The notes beneath the pieces are model-generated. The model was not told the origin of the DNA. It worked only from the letters and a program-made list of their open reading frames with translations, and ran no database searches. A stretch of DNA of 64,000 nt from contig WSYH01002491.1 in assembly GCA_036426205.1 (NCBI GenBank), forward strand, positions 21,793 through 85,792, read 5' to 3'. Of this stretch, positions 10,310 through 22,340 are shown one piece after another. Origin of the DNA: Ascaphus truei (lineage: Eukaryota; Chordata; Amphibia; Anura; Ascaphidae). The first letter of the stretch is position 1. Every line of letters begins with the position of its first letter. The position numbers were made by a program, and so were the translations under genes.

Positions 10310-13225
10310 GGGTTAATACGGGTATCCCATACACACCCAGATGAGAGGTTATATCCAGGATACACATACACAGGCCCAGAGAGAGGTAATACCGGTATAC
10401 ACATACACACCCAGAGAAGATAATACCGGTATACACATACACACCCGAGTGAGGTAATACCGGTATAACATACACGCCCAGAGAGTTGTGTATTAATACG
10501 GTATACACATACAGTCCAGAGAGGTAATACGTTAATATGCCCAGGGTATACACATACACCTACTACAGATGATTAATACGGTATACAACTACACGCCCCC
10601 AGTAGAGGTAATACCTGGTATACACATACACGCCCAGATGGAATACCCCGGTATTACACATAGCACAGAGAAGGTAATAGGTATACACACATACACGCCC
10701 AGAGAGGTAAACCGGTATACACATTACATCACCCCGAGAGAGGTATACCGTATACACATTGACACTGACACCGAAGTAATTGACCGGTATATACCATACA
10801 CCCCCAGAGAGAAGGTTTAATGACCGTGTATACACATACCACGCCCAGAGATGGTAATACCGGTATACACATACACGCCAGCGAGGCTTGAGATGGTAAT
10901 AAGGTATACATCAAAACACCCCAGAGAGAGTATACGGGTATACACATACACACCCAGCAGAGAGGTAATACCGGTATACACATACACGCCCGAGACGTAG
11001 AGGTAATACGGTATACACATACAAGCCACAGAGAGGTAATACCGGTATACACGGATACACAACCCGCCGAGTGAGGTATACACGGTATATACAATACACC
11101 CCCAGAGAGGACGTAATCCAACGGATAACATCCCACACCCCAGTAGGAACGGTAACAGACAACCAGTAGATGGTAATTACGGAATACACATCAACACGCC
11201 ACAGAGAGGTAAGGTACCGGTATACACAGATACAGCACAGAGAGCGGAAACCGGTATAAATACACGCCAGAGTACTGATCAATCAGCCCAGTAGCGTAAT
11301 CATATACACATACCGCACCCAGAGAGGTAATACCGGAATACCATTACAGCAACCCCGAGAGGGGTAATATCCGTTATAACAAATACACGCCCATAGAGGT
11401 AATACCGGTATTACAAAACACATACACAACCTCAGAGAGGTATCGTATGCACATCATCAGTGGTTACGGTTACAGAATACACGCCCAGAGAGGAATACCG
11501 TATACACTACTCACGGCCCTAGAGAGTGTAATTACATGTATATACTACACATACGCACCCAGAGTTAGGGTAATATCCGCTATACAGACATACACACCCA
11601 GAGTAGGTGTTAATGCGGGTGATACACGTGCTGTCTCTTTGCGCCTTTTCGCACCCATGGCCCCAAAACACAACCCAACAACTCCAACACCCCCACACCC
11701 CCTTCCCCCCCCCCCCACCCCCCACATCCCCCAGCCACCACTCCCCCCACCCCCCACACCACCCCACCCACCCCAACCCCCCCCACCCACCCTCAGCACC
11801 CCAAAACCCCCCCCAACAACCCACCCCCCGCCCCCCTTCTCCGTCCGGCCGACTTCCTCCGTGTGCTTTTTTGCGTTCTGGTCTGTTTTTTTGTGTTTTT
11901 TGTGTGAACACGCCTCAGAGAGGTATATAACAGTGTATAATCTTTATCACGCGTCAGAGATTGGGTTAATACCGGTTAGTACACTATACTACGCCTCGGA
12001 GTGGGTTGGTGGTATATACCGGGATACACATACACGCCCAGCGAGGTAATACACGGTATACACATTAACACGCCCACGAGAGGTAATTACCAGGTCTATA
12101 ATTAAAGAACACCCCCAGAGATTGGTAAAACCGGTATACCACAACACATTCGAGAAGTATAATACCGGTATACACATACACACGACCAGAGAGGTTGACC
12201 GGTTATCACACATACACGCCCAGAGAGGGATTAGATACCGTATTTATACATACACACCAGAGAGGTAATACGTGTATGCAGAATACATATCCAGAGAGGT
12301 AATAACCGGTATACACACACGCCCAGCAGAGGGTAATACCGGTAGTACAATACACGCCCAAGAGGATGTGTAGATACGGGTATACACCACACACGCCCAG
12401 AGAGGTTAATACGGTATACCCAACACGCACAGAGAGGTTAATACCGGTATGACATACACCCCCAGAAGAGGGTATAACCGGTATACACATACATCGCCCA
12501 GAGATTTTTTTGGGTACATAACGGTTATACACATACACACCCAGAGAGGAATACCGGTATACACATAAACACGCCCAGAGATGGGTAAATACGGTTTATA
12601 CACATACACGCCCAGAGTGGTAATACGGTATAACATACCACGCCCCAGAGATGGTTATACCGTGGTATACACATACACGCCCAGTAGAAGGGTAATTACT
12701 GTATACACATTACACACCCAGAGAGGTAATACCGGTATACACATACCGCCCAGAGAGGTAATACCGGTATAAACACATACACACCCAGGAGGGAATTAAG
12801 CTGGTTAATACGCAATACAGCCCCAGAGAGGTAATACCGGTATACAAAACACGCCCAGAGAGGTAATACCGGTATACAAATACACCCAGAGAGTAAGTAC
12901 CGGTATACACATGAGACGGCCAGAATGGTAGGTAATACCGGTATACAGAGATACACGACCACAGAGAGGTCAATACCGGTATACACATACACGCCCAGAG
13001 AGGTAATAGGTATACAAATACACGCTCAGAGAGGTAATACGGTATCACATACACCCCCAGAGATGGCTTTGAATACCGTATTACAATTACACACCCGAGA
13101 GGTAATACCGGTATACACATACAAACCCAGAGAGGTAATACGTTATACACATACACGCCCACAGATTGGTAATATCGGTATACACATACACCCAGCCAAC
13201 AGAGGTAATACCGGAGTATACACAG
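10310..13225. repeat. 33-bp minisatellite array
   Basis: The unit is roughly GGTAATACCGGTATACACAT followed by ACACGCCCAGAGA, repeated about 80 times, with many small insertions and deletions. The unit contains the palindromes TACCGGTA and GTATAC. A C-rich block interrupts it at about 11625-11910. Open frames in the array are not genes. Confidence 0.9.
11625..11910. repeat. C-rich block inside the 33-bp array
   Basis: About 180 bp of CCCCACCC-type sequence flanked by TTTGCGCCTTTTCGCACCC on the left and TTTTTTGTGTTTTTTGTGTG on the right, with array units resuming after it. It is similar in kind to the 1.2-kb block at 24880-26060 inside another array. It may be an assembly or base-calling artefact. 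Confidence 0.6.
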
Positions 13226-13808
13226 TGTGACCACAACAGCTTACTTCCGGGGCTCCGCTGCTTGTCCGGGACGGTTAGAACACGGTCTTTTGGGGTAGGT
13301 TAAATGAGGAGGCGTCACGTACTGTTCCTTTAAACAGGCTGTGCCTGGTTTATTCAGTCCCAGGCACTGAGACTGCCACAGTGCATACAACAAAACACAT
13401 CAAAACAAAAGCTGCTCACCTGAGCGATAACTTAACTTAGATTTCCCTAACTCAGGGTGGAAGTGGCTTTTCCACTTTCCAACAACAAAACAAGGTACTT
13501 TTGCAGAGTTAGCCAAATGAACAGAACAATTGAACCTGTGTGGGGAAGGGGCTTCTCCCCACTGTGTTCAGCAGCCTTCCAGGCTCTGGAGAAGAGACAA
13601 GAGCAAACAGGAAATCAGTCTTACATACCTGATTTCTAATTAGCATGACAGGTGACAGAAATCCCTCAGTTCCAGCGCTTGCCCAAAACTGTGGGATGGA
13701 GTGCATGTATTATAAGGCTGCACTCCCAGGCCAGACAGGATAGAAACTGTTCAGTATCCTGGGAGCCCTATATATGGAATTTATTACCATCCCCTGGTTT
13801 CTGTCACA
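13226..13808 (-). mobile_element. solo LTR, 583 bp
   Basis: On the minus strand it starts TGTGACAGAAACC and ends GGTCACA (TGTGAC/GTCACA inverted ends), with a TATATA stretch near the start and GGGACTGAATAAACCAGG, a poly(A)-signal-like site. No internal retroelement sequence follows on either side. One end coincides with the last unit of the 33-bp array. No target duplication could be confirmed. Confidence 0.65.
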
Positions 13809-14277
13809 ACATATACATCCAGTATTACATCTAATTTTTTACTGCACTGTGTCCAAATACAGGACAGTCCGGTTCAATACTGGACACCTGGCCAACCTTA
13901 CATACTGTACAATATTGGGAGGAAATCTTAAAAAACAGAAAAAATAGCACCCAGGGCAACTTCTCCCGCAATAATGGCGGACGTTTTACCTGCGTGCAGA
14001 ATGCATCTCATTACATGCTGCAATCAGACTTCCGTTTCCGGAGCAGTTCTCGCTATATATTATATATTATTATCTCGCTAAACTTAATATCACGTTGCAG
14101 GAAACACTCTCATTCTTTCCCTTTATTTCATTTAGAAAACAAGGAAATTCAGCTCCTGTCAGGGATGCATTACAGGCTCAGCGATATCTACCCCGAGGTC
14201 TGCAATCCGGGGGGGTCTGAAGGTTACAAAAAGATTAAAACAAATTAAACTTGCAGAAAATCGGTGAGAGTTTTTTA
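13809..14277. repeat. mostly unclassified; short dispersed repeat at about 13848-13905
   Basis: TGTCCAAATACAGGACAGTC and ATACTGGACACCTGGCC resemble the segment at 32334-32452 (GTGTCCAG...TATTTGGACA...ACTGGACA), so this is a dispersed family with inverted TGTCC/GGACA motifs. The rest is unclassified. Confidence 0.45.
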
Positions 14278-14372
14278 TTCATTTATTTTTAAAAATGTTT
14301 AACCAGGGAGTAATACATTGAGAGTTACCTCTCGTTTCCAAGTATGTCCTGGGCACAGGGTTATAAAAAAAA
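14278..14372 (-). repeat. dispersed repeat (tail-like), copy 1
   Basis: TTTAACCAGGGAGTAATACA, GAGAGTTACCTCTCGTTTCC and AGTATGTCCTGGGCACAGGG match the reverse complement of 45430-45505. It may be the 3' end of a LINE, but the family is not identified. Confidence 0.55.
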
Positions 14373-14856
14373 GAGAGTTGACATGCCCATGGCAATAGTT
14401 CCAATACCACGAACGATACGACAAATCGGAAACGTCTGCCTCGTCCCCAACGATAAAATCAGAGTATTTCAATGATTGTGGTTTATGTTTTCTTTTGAAG
14501 ATCCCCTAATACTGTGCTCGTACATAGAGATGGGACAATCCCTTTCCCGGATTTTCTTGCATTTTCCCCCCCGAAATCCGTTTTGCACTGTAAAAAAAAC
14601 TGATTTGGTCAATTTTAATTCGCACGGATTAATCAAAAACTGCCGTAGGATACAACCCGTGGATGGATTTGAAGAATCCAATCCGCGGATTCAGCGATCC
14701 GTTGGCGGATTGTTAAGAACGGATCGCTGCATTAGCAGATTGGATCCTACAGATCCGTCCCCGGGCGGCGGAATCCACGGAGTGTATTAGTAATAATAAT
14801 AATAATAAAAATGCTGAAATCCGCTGACCAAAGGAACCGGACGATCTGCTGGGGAA
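14373..14856. other. unclassified, dyad-rich non-coding DNA
   Basis: GGATCC- and ATCCGCGGAT-type short palindromes lie at about 14640-14770, then an (AAT)n run near 14788. No gene is seen. Confidence 0.35.
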
Positions 14857-14937
14857 TGAGCCACCTGTGCTGAAGCAGGGATATCCTTAAAACATGACCT
14901 GTTGGTGGCCCTTAAGGACTGGAGTTGGCCGCCCCTG
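14857..14937. mobile_element. family A MITE, 3' half
   Basis: GAGCCACCTGTGCTGAAGCA, ACATGACCTGTTGGTGGCCC and TTGGCCGCCCCTG are intact; the left half is missing. Confidence 0.65.
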
Positions 14938-16789
14938 TTCCATATGTTCCCGGCCACAAGATGAGTTAAACATATACCGTACGTGCTTAAAACCTAAGTC
15001 TTACTGCTTCTACCTCCAGCCTTAACGCTCAATGAGATTCGCCGGAGATGTCATTTTCTTATCTCTGCAAAACAGGCAAATTGAGATTTTACTTCCATAG
15101 CTGATGGCTTTTAAAACTATTTTAAGCCGCATTTAGGGCACACCTGTGCTCCTTTAGTGTTCGAAAGTGGATTTCCCAGTGGATTTGACTTAAGTGACAG
15201 TCAGTTGTGTGGAACTTTGAGCTTCCTTAATTGCTAGCTGGAACTTTTGTATTAGTTCTCTTCTGCGAAAGGTGAGGAAGGGAGGCTTCAATCTAATATG
15301 CATTCGAAGCCAGAGTCACGGGTGTCCTATCTATTTTAACAGCTACTTGAATTAAAAGAGGTGAAACATCTTGGAAATTGGTTGACTGGAACTGTATTTA
15401 CTGTATTAATGCCTCAAGCATCACTGTGCAAAATGTTTATTTAACCAATAAATCTTTCATGGTCACCTATCCCCACAAGTCCCTCAACTTGCCTAACCTT
15501 ATCCCCTCCATTTCCCTGCAGCTATACTCAGCGGTTACCTCTGTCTGCTCAAGCAGCCGTTTGGCTGAAAGTTCCCATTCAAGCCTATGGGTATTTTTGG
15601 CCCAAAATTTCCCAAGTGGACAATTTGGCAGAAATAGAATAATGCCCTAAATGGGGATATTACTGTCGGGAATTGACCGTTTGGCAGACAGCTGGTGGAC
15701 ATCACATGACAGAGAACTGGGCGACTCTTTGTGTAAAAATGACCCAAGTCTTATACTCTACAATGAGGCTGAATAACTCAGATTTCCTAAAATATATTTC
15801 CTTTGGATTACATGAACTTTCATACACTTTGTATTTCTATCCTACTGAGAGACTACGATCCTCCTAAAAGATTTCTGTTTGGGACAGCGTTATGGTCATT
15901 TTAGGATGCGTCTTATTTATTTTTTTCTCCATTCATTCTAGTTTTGATCCTGTGTCTATAAAGTAGTTGGACTAGATGAATAGACAAGAGGAGTTACAAT
16001 CCTGCAGAAGCGCCAACACACAAGGAGGACCTGCTCTTCTGTTCAGATTACGTTCACTGTTCCCTAAGAGCATTTAACATGATCCAAAAAAACAGCAATG
16101 GCAGACGCAGAAGGGACACTGGTGTGGCTAGCCCTGGTCCTGAGAATGTCATAAGGGCGCCGAAAGTCTGGAGAAATGGATTTCCCATTGTGATCTGTCT
16201 ACATGTAGCCCATGTCTCCAACCATTAACTCAGGTTAAGACAAAAAGTTTTACATGGAATGACAATAAATGTCTTCCGACAGACTCGTTGCTTTTAGAGC
16301 GTCTGACCCAGGGTCAGGCTATGTGACAGGTATTGAGATCAAATCTCTGATCAGTTTATTGCTGGCTTTAAATATCTCGGGATGCCCTAATTCTGCCGAG
16401 ACAGTAAGTCCATGCCAGAAAGTGAAGGTCTGTGTTTAATTGTTTATCTCTTTGTAAATATCTATATTCAGAGAAGGTCAGTATTCCTCACTGACCTTAG
16501 TGACCCAGCTTATTTTTGTTTGAGATATTAGTTTAGCGTCAATTTTTTATGGATTCATTGCGTTTCGTTGGGAGAAGCCAAATATATGAAAGCAAAGAGT
16601 TTTGTTAAAATAATTTCCTTTAGTGACCAGGCAATAATGTAATACAACAATGTATGTCTGCACTTTGCAAAACACATTACAATACAGGGAATCCGTGTAT
16701 AATAAAACATACAAGAACATGGCAGACATTAAAATGCAGGGAATTATAATACAATAACTGTCTAATAAAACATACAGTGGAATCACATG
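14938..16789. other. unclassified non-coding DNA
   Basis: About 1.85 kb with no exon, RNA gene or repeat that I can recognise. Confidence 0.4.
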
Positions 16790-16860
16790 ATGGGAAAAGG
16801 ATACACTGCCCCGGAGAGAGTTACAATCTAAGTGATATGGTGGGAGATGTACAGAGACAG
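16790..16860 (-). mobile_element. L2-like LINE 3' UTR scrap
   Basis: CTGCCCCGGAGAGAGTTACA followed by ATCTAA resembles the reverse complement of the LINE motif TTAGATTGTAAGCTCCTCGG seen at 5517. Confidence 0.4.
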
Positions 16861-17204
16861 CAGAAGAAGGTGTAAGTGCAGAAGATGGCATCGCCTGGCC
16901 TTTGTGGTTGGAAAGTGATTCTGCGGGTCTAGGACAGACATTAGAACGAAGGAGTGCGGCAAACACGAATCACTCCCAGACCGCGCGCAACAGATAAATG
17001 TTTTATTTGGGCTGTGCCATGAAATAAAAAAGGGACAAGTTTCCTCCGGTGCGTTTCGCACCCGTCAAAGCGCTTCGTCAAAGAGTGGGACAGTTAGCAA
17101 TGACCATTTGACGGCCAGGATGGTTCACCACCACAGATGACCCAGTGAGTTTGTGGGATTCCGGGCCATTGTGGTTAATGATGATAACTGCAACTTTGCA
17201 CCTT
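16861..17204. other. unclassified non-coding DNA
   Basis: Contains GTGCGTTTCGCACCCGTCAA (about 17050-17069), a dyad-bearing motif often seen in repetitive DNA. No gene. Confidence 0.35.
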
Positions 17205-17310
17205 TAACCCCAAGCCCCTAACCCTAAAAACCCTAATACTAACCATAACTTTCTTTATCTTAACACCTAACCCCTCACTGCAACCATAATCCCTAACCCT
17301 AAACCGTGAA
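17205..17310. repeat. degenerate CCCTAA-like telomere-type repeats
   Basis: Irregular CCCTAACCCTAA, CCTAATACTAACC and CCTAACCCTAAACC motifs over about 100 bp. It is interstitial, not an array end. Confidence 0.6.
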
Positions 17311-17498
17311 AAAGCCTAAACCCTGCGGTGAAACGCCCGGGGGTGAAACGGCTGTGGCTAAACAGCCGTGGCGAATTTTCGCATTTCTTGGGAAGGTTAC
17401 AGGTTTCTTCATGTCGGTGGGAAGGCGATACTTGGAATATGTGCTGAGAGCAGGAGAATTTCTCTATGCTGCCTTGGAGATTAATGCCATATATCCAG

Positions 17499-17705
17499 CT
17501 GAACCCTGTTATAAGCGGTCCTTGGGGGCCACCCGATCCGACCGCGTTATAACCAGGGTCGCGCTAACCGGTGTGTGTGTGTGTGTGTGTGTGTGTAAAG
17601 TATGACAAAAATAAATAAAAATAAATATTCAGGGTCCACGCTCACAGCACGTTATAAGCGGATCCGCGTTATAGCGGGTCACGCTATAATGGGGTTGAGC
17701 GGTAG
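17499..17705. mobile_element. MITE with inverted ends, holding a (GT)n run
   Basis: The left end GCTGAACCCTGTTATAAGCG and right end CGCTATAATGGGGTTGAGCG are imperfect inverted repeats. Internal copies of CGTTATAAGCGGATCCGCG and GCGTTATAACCAGGG extend the palindrome. A (GT)n microsatellite lies in the centre (about 17570-17596). Confidence 0.6.
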
Positions 17706-18065
17706 TTGGCTAATAGTCTGTGTGTAAGGAGCTGACGCAAACTATCATTTGAAAATACCTGTGCATGAACTCCTATAATAAATACTCTTAATAAAATATT
17801 CTGCCTAGAAAATATTCCCTTTATCTGATGAGGGAAAAGGGTATCCAGGAACTTCCTTGCTGCCAGGCAAATGCATAATGCATAATGGTGCCTTTATAAG
17901 AACCCACATGGAATACATATATATATTTTTAAAGATCCGTTGGGTTATTGTTGTCATCTTTTATGTATATTGCACTAACATACTCGGCAGTACAGTACAA
18001 TGTGGAGGGTACGGGCAAGAACAAACCTTAAGATACATACAAATGAAAACATAATGAAACAAGGT
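17706..18065. other. unclassified non-coding DNA
   Basis: AT-rich, no recognised feature. Confidence 0.35.
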
Positions 18066-18115
18066 AATGAGATCCCTGCTCTGAGAAGCTTACAATCTAA
18101 AAGGAATGAGGTATT
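18066..18115 (-). mobile_element. L2-like LINE 3' UTR scrap
   Basis: GATCCCTGCTCTGAGAAGCT and TACAATCTAA match the reverse complement of the LINE 3' UTR motif TTAGATTGTAAGCTCCTCGG. Confidence 0.5.
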
Positions 18116-18269
18116 AACTGTAGCCTCGTCAGCAAGGTGTTGGGTAGGTGTCTGGGTTTTGAGAGAGCCTTTTTGTGTGTGACTTTTTAACCCCCCCTAA
18201 CTTATACTGTATAATGTGTGGCTGAAACCTATCCCAGCGTCACACTGAGGAGGAGAACAGCTGTCTGTG

Positions 18270-18500
18270 AGTAGGGTTACTTTAGTCCAGGCTGTGCTGT
18301 AAAGCTGTGTAATGCAGCAGGCATATGCTTATAGGGGTCTATGTTAAAGAGGACTTGATGCAAAAGGTGACACTGTGTGCTCATTTGCATGTCATTTCCC
18401 AGAATCCCTAGCTGTAATGGAAGCATTTCATGTTAAAAGATAATGGGGCAGGGCTGCAGACCTGTCTGAGACATGTGAATGTGCTCAGAGCTGGTATCTG
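18270..18500 (+). repeat. octamer-core repeat (family C)
   Basis: Reads CATATGCTTATAGGGGTCTA, AAAAGGTGACACTGTGTGCT, CATTTGCATGTCATTTCCCA, GAATCCC and GCTGCAGACCTGTCTGAGAC. The ATTTGCAT octamer is intact. Confidence 0.75.
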
Positions 18501-19021
18501 TATGTGGTGTGCGCTGTGCGCTGTGCGTTGGAGGGTTTGGGTCACTTTTTTTACGCACCACTACATATAATGTGTAGAGGGAACTTGTGTAAGTGGCAGG
18601 GGGAGAGTCCGTTGTTCCGGCTGCTGTGGGGAATCTTAGTCTGGCGACATTCTGTAGCAGAACTCTTGTCTAGCATGGGAAGACCGCTACACCCCATACT
18701 GAATGGGGGTCCAAAACCTCCGCTTTGTAATGATTCTCTGTTCAGCGGCCGGTCACGCCTCCATGACATGCAGTGACCGCGTTCCCTTACGCGATTATAG
18801 TACGTCAGCACTGCGTAGGGTGGAAGATCTCCGTGATGTGCGGGGAATGAGATGCTTGCTCGTGGCGTCTCGGTGTTTTGGAAGGACGTTATTTCTTGGT
18901 TCCGTGTTGACTTGCAGGAGGCTCGTGGACATGCTCGTTTTCAGGGTTTGCCAGGGAAGTGGCCAAAGCTTCGTGAATAAGGTGGTAATTCAGTGAAAGT
19001 ACCACAGGCTTTTTTTCCACT
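18501..19021. other. unclassified non-coding DNA
   Basis: No feature recognised. Confidence 0.35.
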
Positions 19022-19500
19022 TAAAGGAGCAATCCTAGCGAGCAGAAACCCCCATTAAATTCAGCTCCGGGGACCCCCTGCTTCCTGAGATACAGACCTC
19101 CCCGCAGGGGGTGCAGGGAAGCGGGCACCCATAGGGGGTGCTGGGAAGCAGGCACCCATAGGGGGTGCGGGGAAGCAGGCACCCATAGGGGGTGCGGGGA
19201 AGCGGGCACCCCTAGGGGGTGCAGGGAAGCGGGCACCCGTAGGGGGTGCGGGTATCACCCTACCTTTTAAAGCTCCCGCATCCCACGGACAAATAGGACG
19301 CTGCGCCTGATGATGTCACGGCTCCTTGCTGCCCCGCAGGGCGCGAGAGCTTTGGAAAGCGGCCATTACGTGATCCCTGCTAGCGGAGCGGCTATCAAAA
19401 CCCCGTACGGAGGTATCTCCAAAAGCAGGGGGTCCCCGGAGCTGGAAACGAATGGGGGTCAGCTCCGGAGACCCCCTACTTCTATCCTATGTAAAAAGAA
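19022..19500. repeat. family F repeat with inverted GGGGTCCCCGGAGCTG arms
   Basis: TCAGCTCCGGGGACCCCCTG at about 19059 and AGCAGGGGGTCCCCGGAGCT at about 19424 are inverted, with a second inverted pair at about 19459. Related pieces lie at 34195-34350, 62355-62420 and 63358-63540. The interior includes AATAGGACGC and GATGATGTCACGG. Confidence 0.6.
19090..19255. repeat. 30-bp minisatellite within family F
   Basis: Six near-identical units of GGGGGTGCGGGGAAGCGGGC plus ACCCATA. Open frames across it give Pro/Ala-rich repeats and are not genes. Confidence 0.8.
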
Positions 19501-19634
19501 ATTGGGGTGACCTGAAGTGTCAGATTGAGTTGGTGCTAGAGGGGGTTTGTTACTCTTGTGAAGCGTTGTGTTTGGTTCTGCACACACCTTTCTTGGACAT
19601 CCGACAAACGGGAGCAGCCGGAGGAAATCAGGCC

Positions 19635-19636
<2 letters not shown>

Positions 19637-19672
<36 letters not shown>

Positions 19673-19706
19673 CCCCCCCCCCCCCCCTCTCCCCCCCCCC
19701 CCCCCC
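19637..19706. repeat. poly-C tract
   Basis: About 70 bp of C with two short T interruptions; true length is unreliable in sequencing. Confidence 0.9.
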
Positions 19707-20041
19707 ACGTTTCAACTCAAAAATGTTTACAAACTCAAATCCATTTTTAAAGGATTTACAGGTGTCAGATGTGGGGGGAAAGCCATCAACCCCGCAGACG
19801 TGACCCCTAAAACTTGTCAGGGGGGGGGGGCATTGATTCATTGCTGAATTTCCCTTTAAATGTCGGTGTCCGGGACTGGGCCGGGCGGCGGTGAGATGAC
19901 CAGGCGGCTGGAGTGCGGTTACGGGACAGAAACGGCTTCTCCATCACTTCTAGGAACCGGAAATCCTTCGTGGGAATCACGGCAGGGAGGGGAGAAGGGA
20001 TGGAAGCGCTTTGTGGGATCGAAGACCGCGCCAGATTAAAA

Positions 20042-20520
20042 GAGCAAACCGCGCAATATCCTACGTGTGTTTTAAAATAAATCAGTTCTGTAGAATTATA
20101 TAATACTTACTGCATTTTTACTATTCAACTCTTAATCCCGTTATTAATGAGCTTTAATATAATGAGCATCCTGTGATTTCTATAGCAGGCTTTAGCCCAC
20201 CTCCCCAGCAGTGCAAGATCTTTGTAACACTTTCCTGTTTGGGATTATTTGTTGCCAATGTTCCCAGCAGTTTGAGCTTCAAACTGTAACAACAGATAAT
20301 GTTACGTTAGTAATATCAGGATACATTGTAGCTGCTGAGTCACACTGACTGATTGATTGAAACTGAAAGGCGGCCATCTAGTGAACCCTGGGAATCAGGA
20401 TCTTTGCTGATCGATCACGGGAGAACGAATAGATTGGCAGCTTGGGTCGTTAGTTTTCAATAAAGGTAATAAAAGGCCGTGTGTGTTACTACAAAATGAA
20501 AAAGATTTTTTTTTTAAGTA
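20042..20520 (+). repeat. family E dispersed repeat, copy 1
   Basis: Aligns over about 440 bp with the reverse complement of 45608-46080: shared blocks include CAATATCCTACGTGTGTTTT, AAATAAATCAGTTCTGTAG, GGCTTTAGCCCACCTCCCCA, GCAGTGCAAGATCTTTGTAA and GGGAGAACGAAT. T-rich/A-rich tract near the far end. No coding frame; family unidentified. Confidence 0.75.
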
Positions 20521-20826
20521 CTGCCTCTCACGTTGAGGGAAGATGATGTAATTATTGCTCATCGGGTGTCAGAATGCATTCACCAACACCATCGAAACGG
20601 GAGAGGAAGGGGGCTCCCGTTCCATCTCTGGGAGCCACGTTATCGCTTCCCCCACGTGATCAAGCAACCACGGCACCAAGCGAGTTCAACTGCGACGGCG
20701 CTGTTTGAGTGATACCACAAGTCACTGGGGGTTTCCATGTAGTAATGTCCCATTTAATTTGCAATGAATACCTCTCCTCCCCCCCACCCCCCACGTGCTT
20801 CACCGTTTCATTTGTAGACCCTCATT
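20521..20826. other. unclassified non-coding DNA
   Basis: No feature recognised; short C-rich run near 20780-20792. Confidence 0.35.
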
Positions 20827-21052
20827 CAGGGGTGGGGCAACTCCAGTCCTCAAGGGCCACCAACAGGTCAGGTTTTCAGGATACCCCTGCTTCAGCACAG
20901 GTGACTCACTCAAAGACTGACCCACTGATTGAGCCACCTGTGCTGAAGCCGGCTCTTCAACTGAGCCACTGATTAAGCTACCTATGCTGAAGCAGGAAAA
21001 ATCCTGAAAACCTGACCTGTTGGTGGCCCTTGCAGACTGGAGTTGCCCCCCG
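20827..21052. mobile_element. family A MITE, full length
   Basis: Starts CAGGGGTGGGGCAACTCCAG and ends with the inverted arm CTGGAGTTGCCCCCCG. The flanks CCCTCATT (20819-20826) and CCCTAATC (21053-21060) match at 6 of 8 bases, consistent with an aged 8-bp TSD. Confidence 0.75.
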
Positions 21053-21444
21053 CCCTAATCGCACTACAAAAAACAAATGTAACAAGCGCACGCAGAATAA
21101 AGTGAGCATACAACCGTTTTATTATTGCACGAGTCCAAAAACACTTGACAAAAACAATTATGGACCATTTTACAAAACATCTCAGTACAAATGTAGAATC
21201 GGTGACTGTTTCCTGCGTGTGACCGGGGACGTTGTCAGGTTTTATTTCAGCGAGACCAGAACGTCTTAACAACAACAACAAAAAGAAAAAAGAAACCACA
21301 AAATGTGTAAACGCATGCAGTGTGAGGTCACAGACACCCCATTTCCGTGGCTCTCTGTGGCTGTGTGACACTTAGGGCTTCTTTTTTTTACAAAGGGTAA
21401 ATGTCCGTGGGGCTTTCTCGTTGGGATTGTCGCACTTTATAGAA
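21053..21444. other. unclassified non-coding DNA
   Basis: A short (AAC)n run near 21268-21282; otherwise nothing recognised. Confidence 0.35.
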
Positions 21445-21646
21445 CAGGAGTGGCCAACTCCAGTGCTCAAGAGCCATCAACAGGTCAGGTTTTCTGGATA
21501 TCCCTGCTTCAGCACAGGTAGCTCAATCAGTGGCTAAGTTGAAGAGCCAGCTTCAGCAAAGGTGGCTCAATCAGTGGCTCAGTCTTTGGATAGCCTGAAA
21601 ACCTGACCTGTTGGTGGCCCTTGAGCACTGGAGTTGGCCACTCCTG
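21445..21646. mobile_element. family A MITE, full length with near-perfect TSD
   Basis: Ends CAGGAGTGGCCAACTCCAG and CTGGAGTTGGCCACTCCTG are perfect inverted repeats. Flanks TTATAGAA and TTGTAGAA agree at 7 of 8 bases. This is the clearest termini/TSD combination for the family. Confidence 0.85.
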
Positions 21647-22237
21647 TTGTAGAATAAGACCCTTTCATACTTAAGATTACACCTTCACTCCCAGGGGCTT
21701 AAGTTATTTAAAGATGGTAACCCAAGCCTTGTAGTGTCATATTGGCACAGTAGCCATGTTTGCCATTTTAAAACCCCACCTACATGTATGAATTCTGCTT
21801 GTCACAGTGAAAGAGTAACAGTGAAACATGAATCTAAAATCGTCTCTGAACCAAAGCGCGCGGCGAGAACAGTGAGCGCGAGGCCTTCAGCGCAACGCTC
21901 CGTGGAACCTTTCAGAGCTAAAAGGGTTAACCATAAACACACGGCATGTCATCTTCAAAGTATGACATCACAATGTGTCGCTGGCACGCAGAAAACGCCG
22001 CGTGCCTGTCACGTGTTCGCAAGAAGACTGCGTAACCCGCGAAAATACACGATGCATGAATAAAAAAACACCAAAGCAACACAATACCACAATACCACAC
22101 TGTGCAGACTCGCCTACGATATAATAACCCCGTCAGTGCTGGAGGGGCTTGCACCATTCAAGTTGCACAAACGCACGTCATATTTTTTTTTTTTACTATT
22201 TATAACATTGTATATTAACAAGCAAATAAAAATTCCC
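21647..22237. other. unclassified non-coding DNA
   Basis: No exon recognised; poly-T run at about 22181-22193. Confidence 0.35.
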
Positions 22238-22340
22238 CGTGTGAGCAGCCCTGCCCTTCCCCGTTATCTCTTAGCATACAGTGCTTCCACTGAAAGGGAT
22301 TCTGGGTAATTACATGCAAATGAGCACTCGGGGTTGCCTT
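22238..22340 (-). repeat. octamer-core repeat (family C)
   Basis: Minus-strand copy: AGCCCTGCCCTTCCCCGTTA, TCTCTTAGCATACAGTGCTT and TTACATGCAAATGAGCAC. The octamer is intact. Confidence 0.75.

Noticed and set aside
11447..12049. 200-codon frame in the 33-bp array
   Set aside because: Array units plus a C-rich block; no protein family resemblance.
17205..17310. True chromosome end
   Set aside because: CCCTAA motifs are irregular, only about 100 bp, and flanked on both sides by ordinary interspersed repeats.
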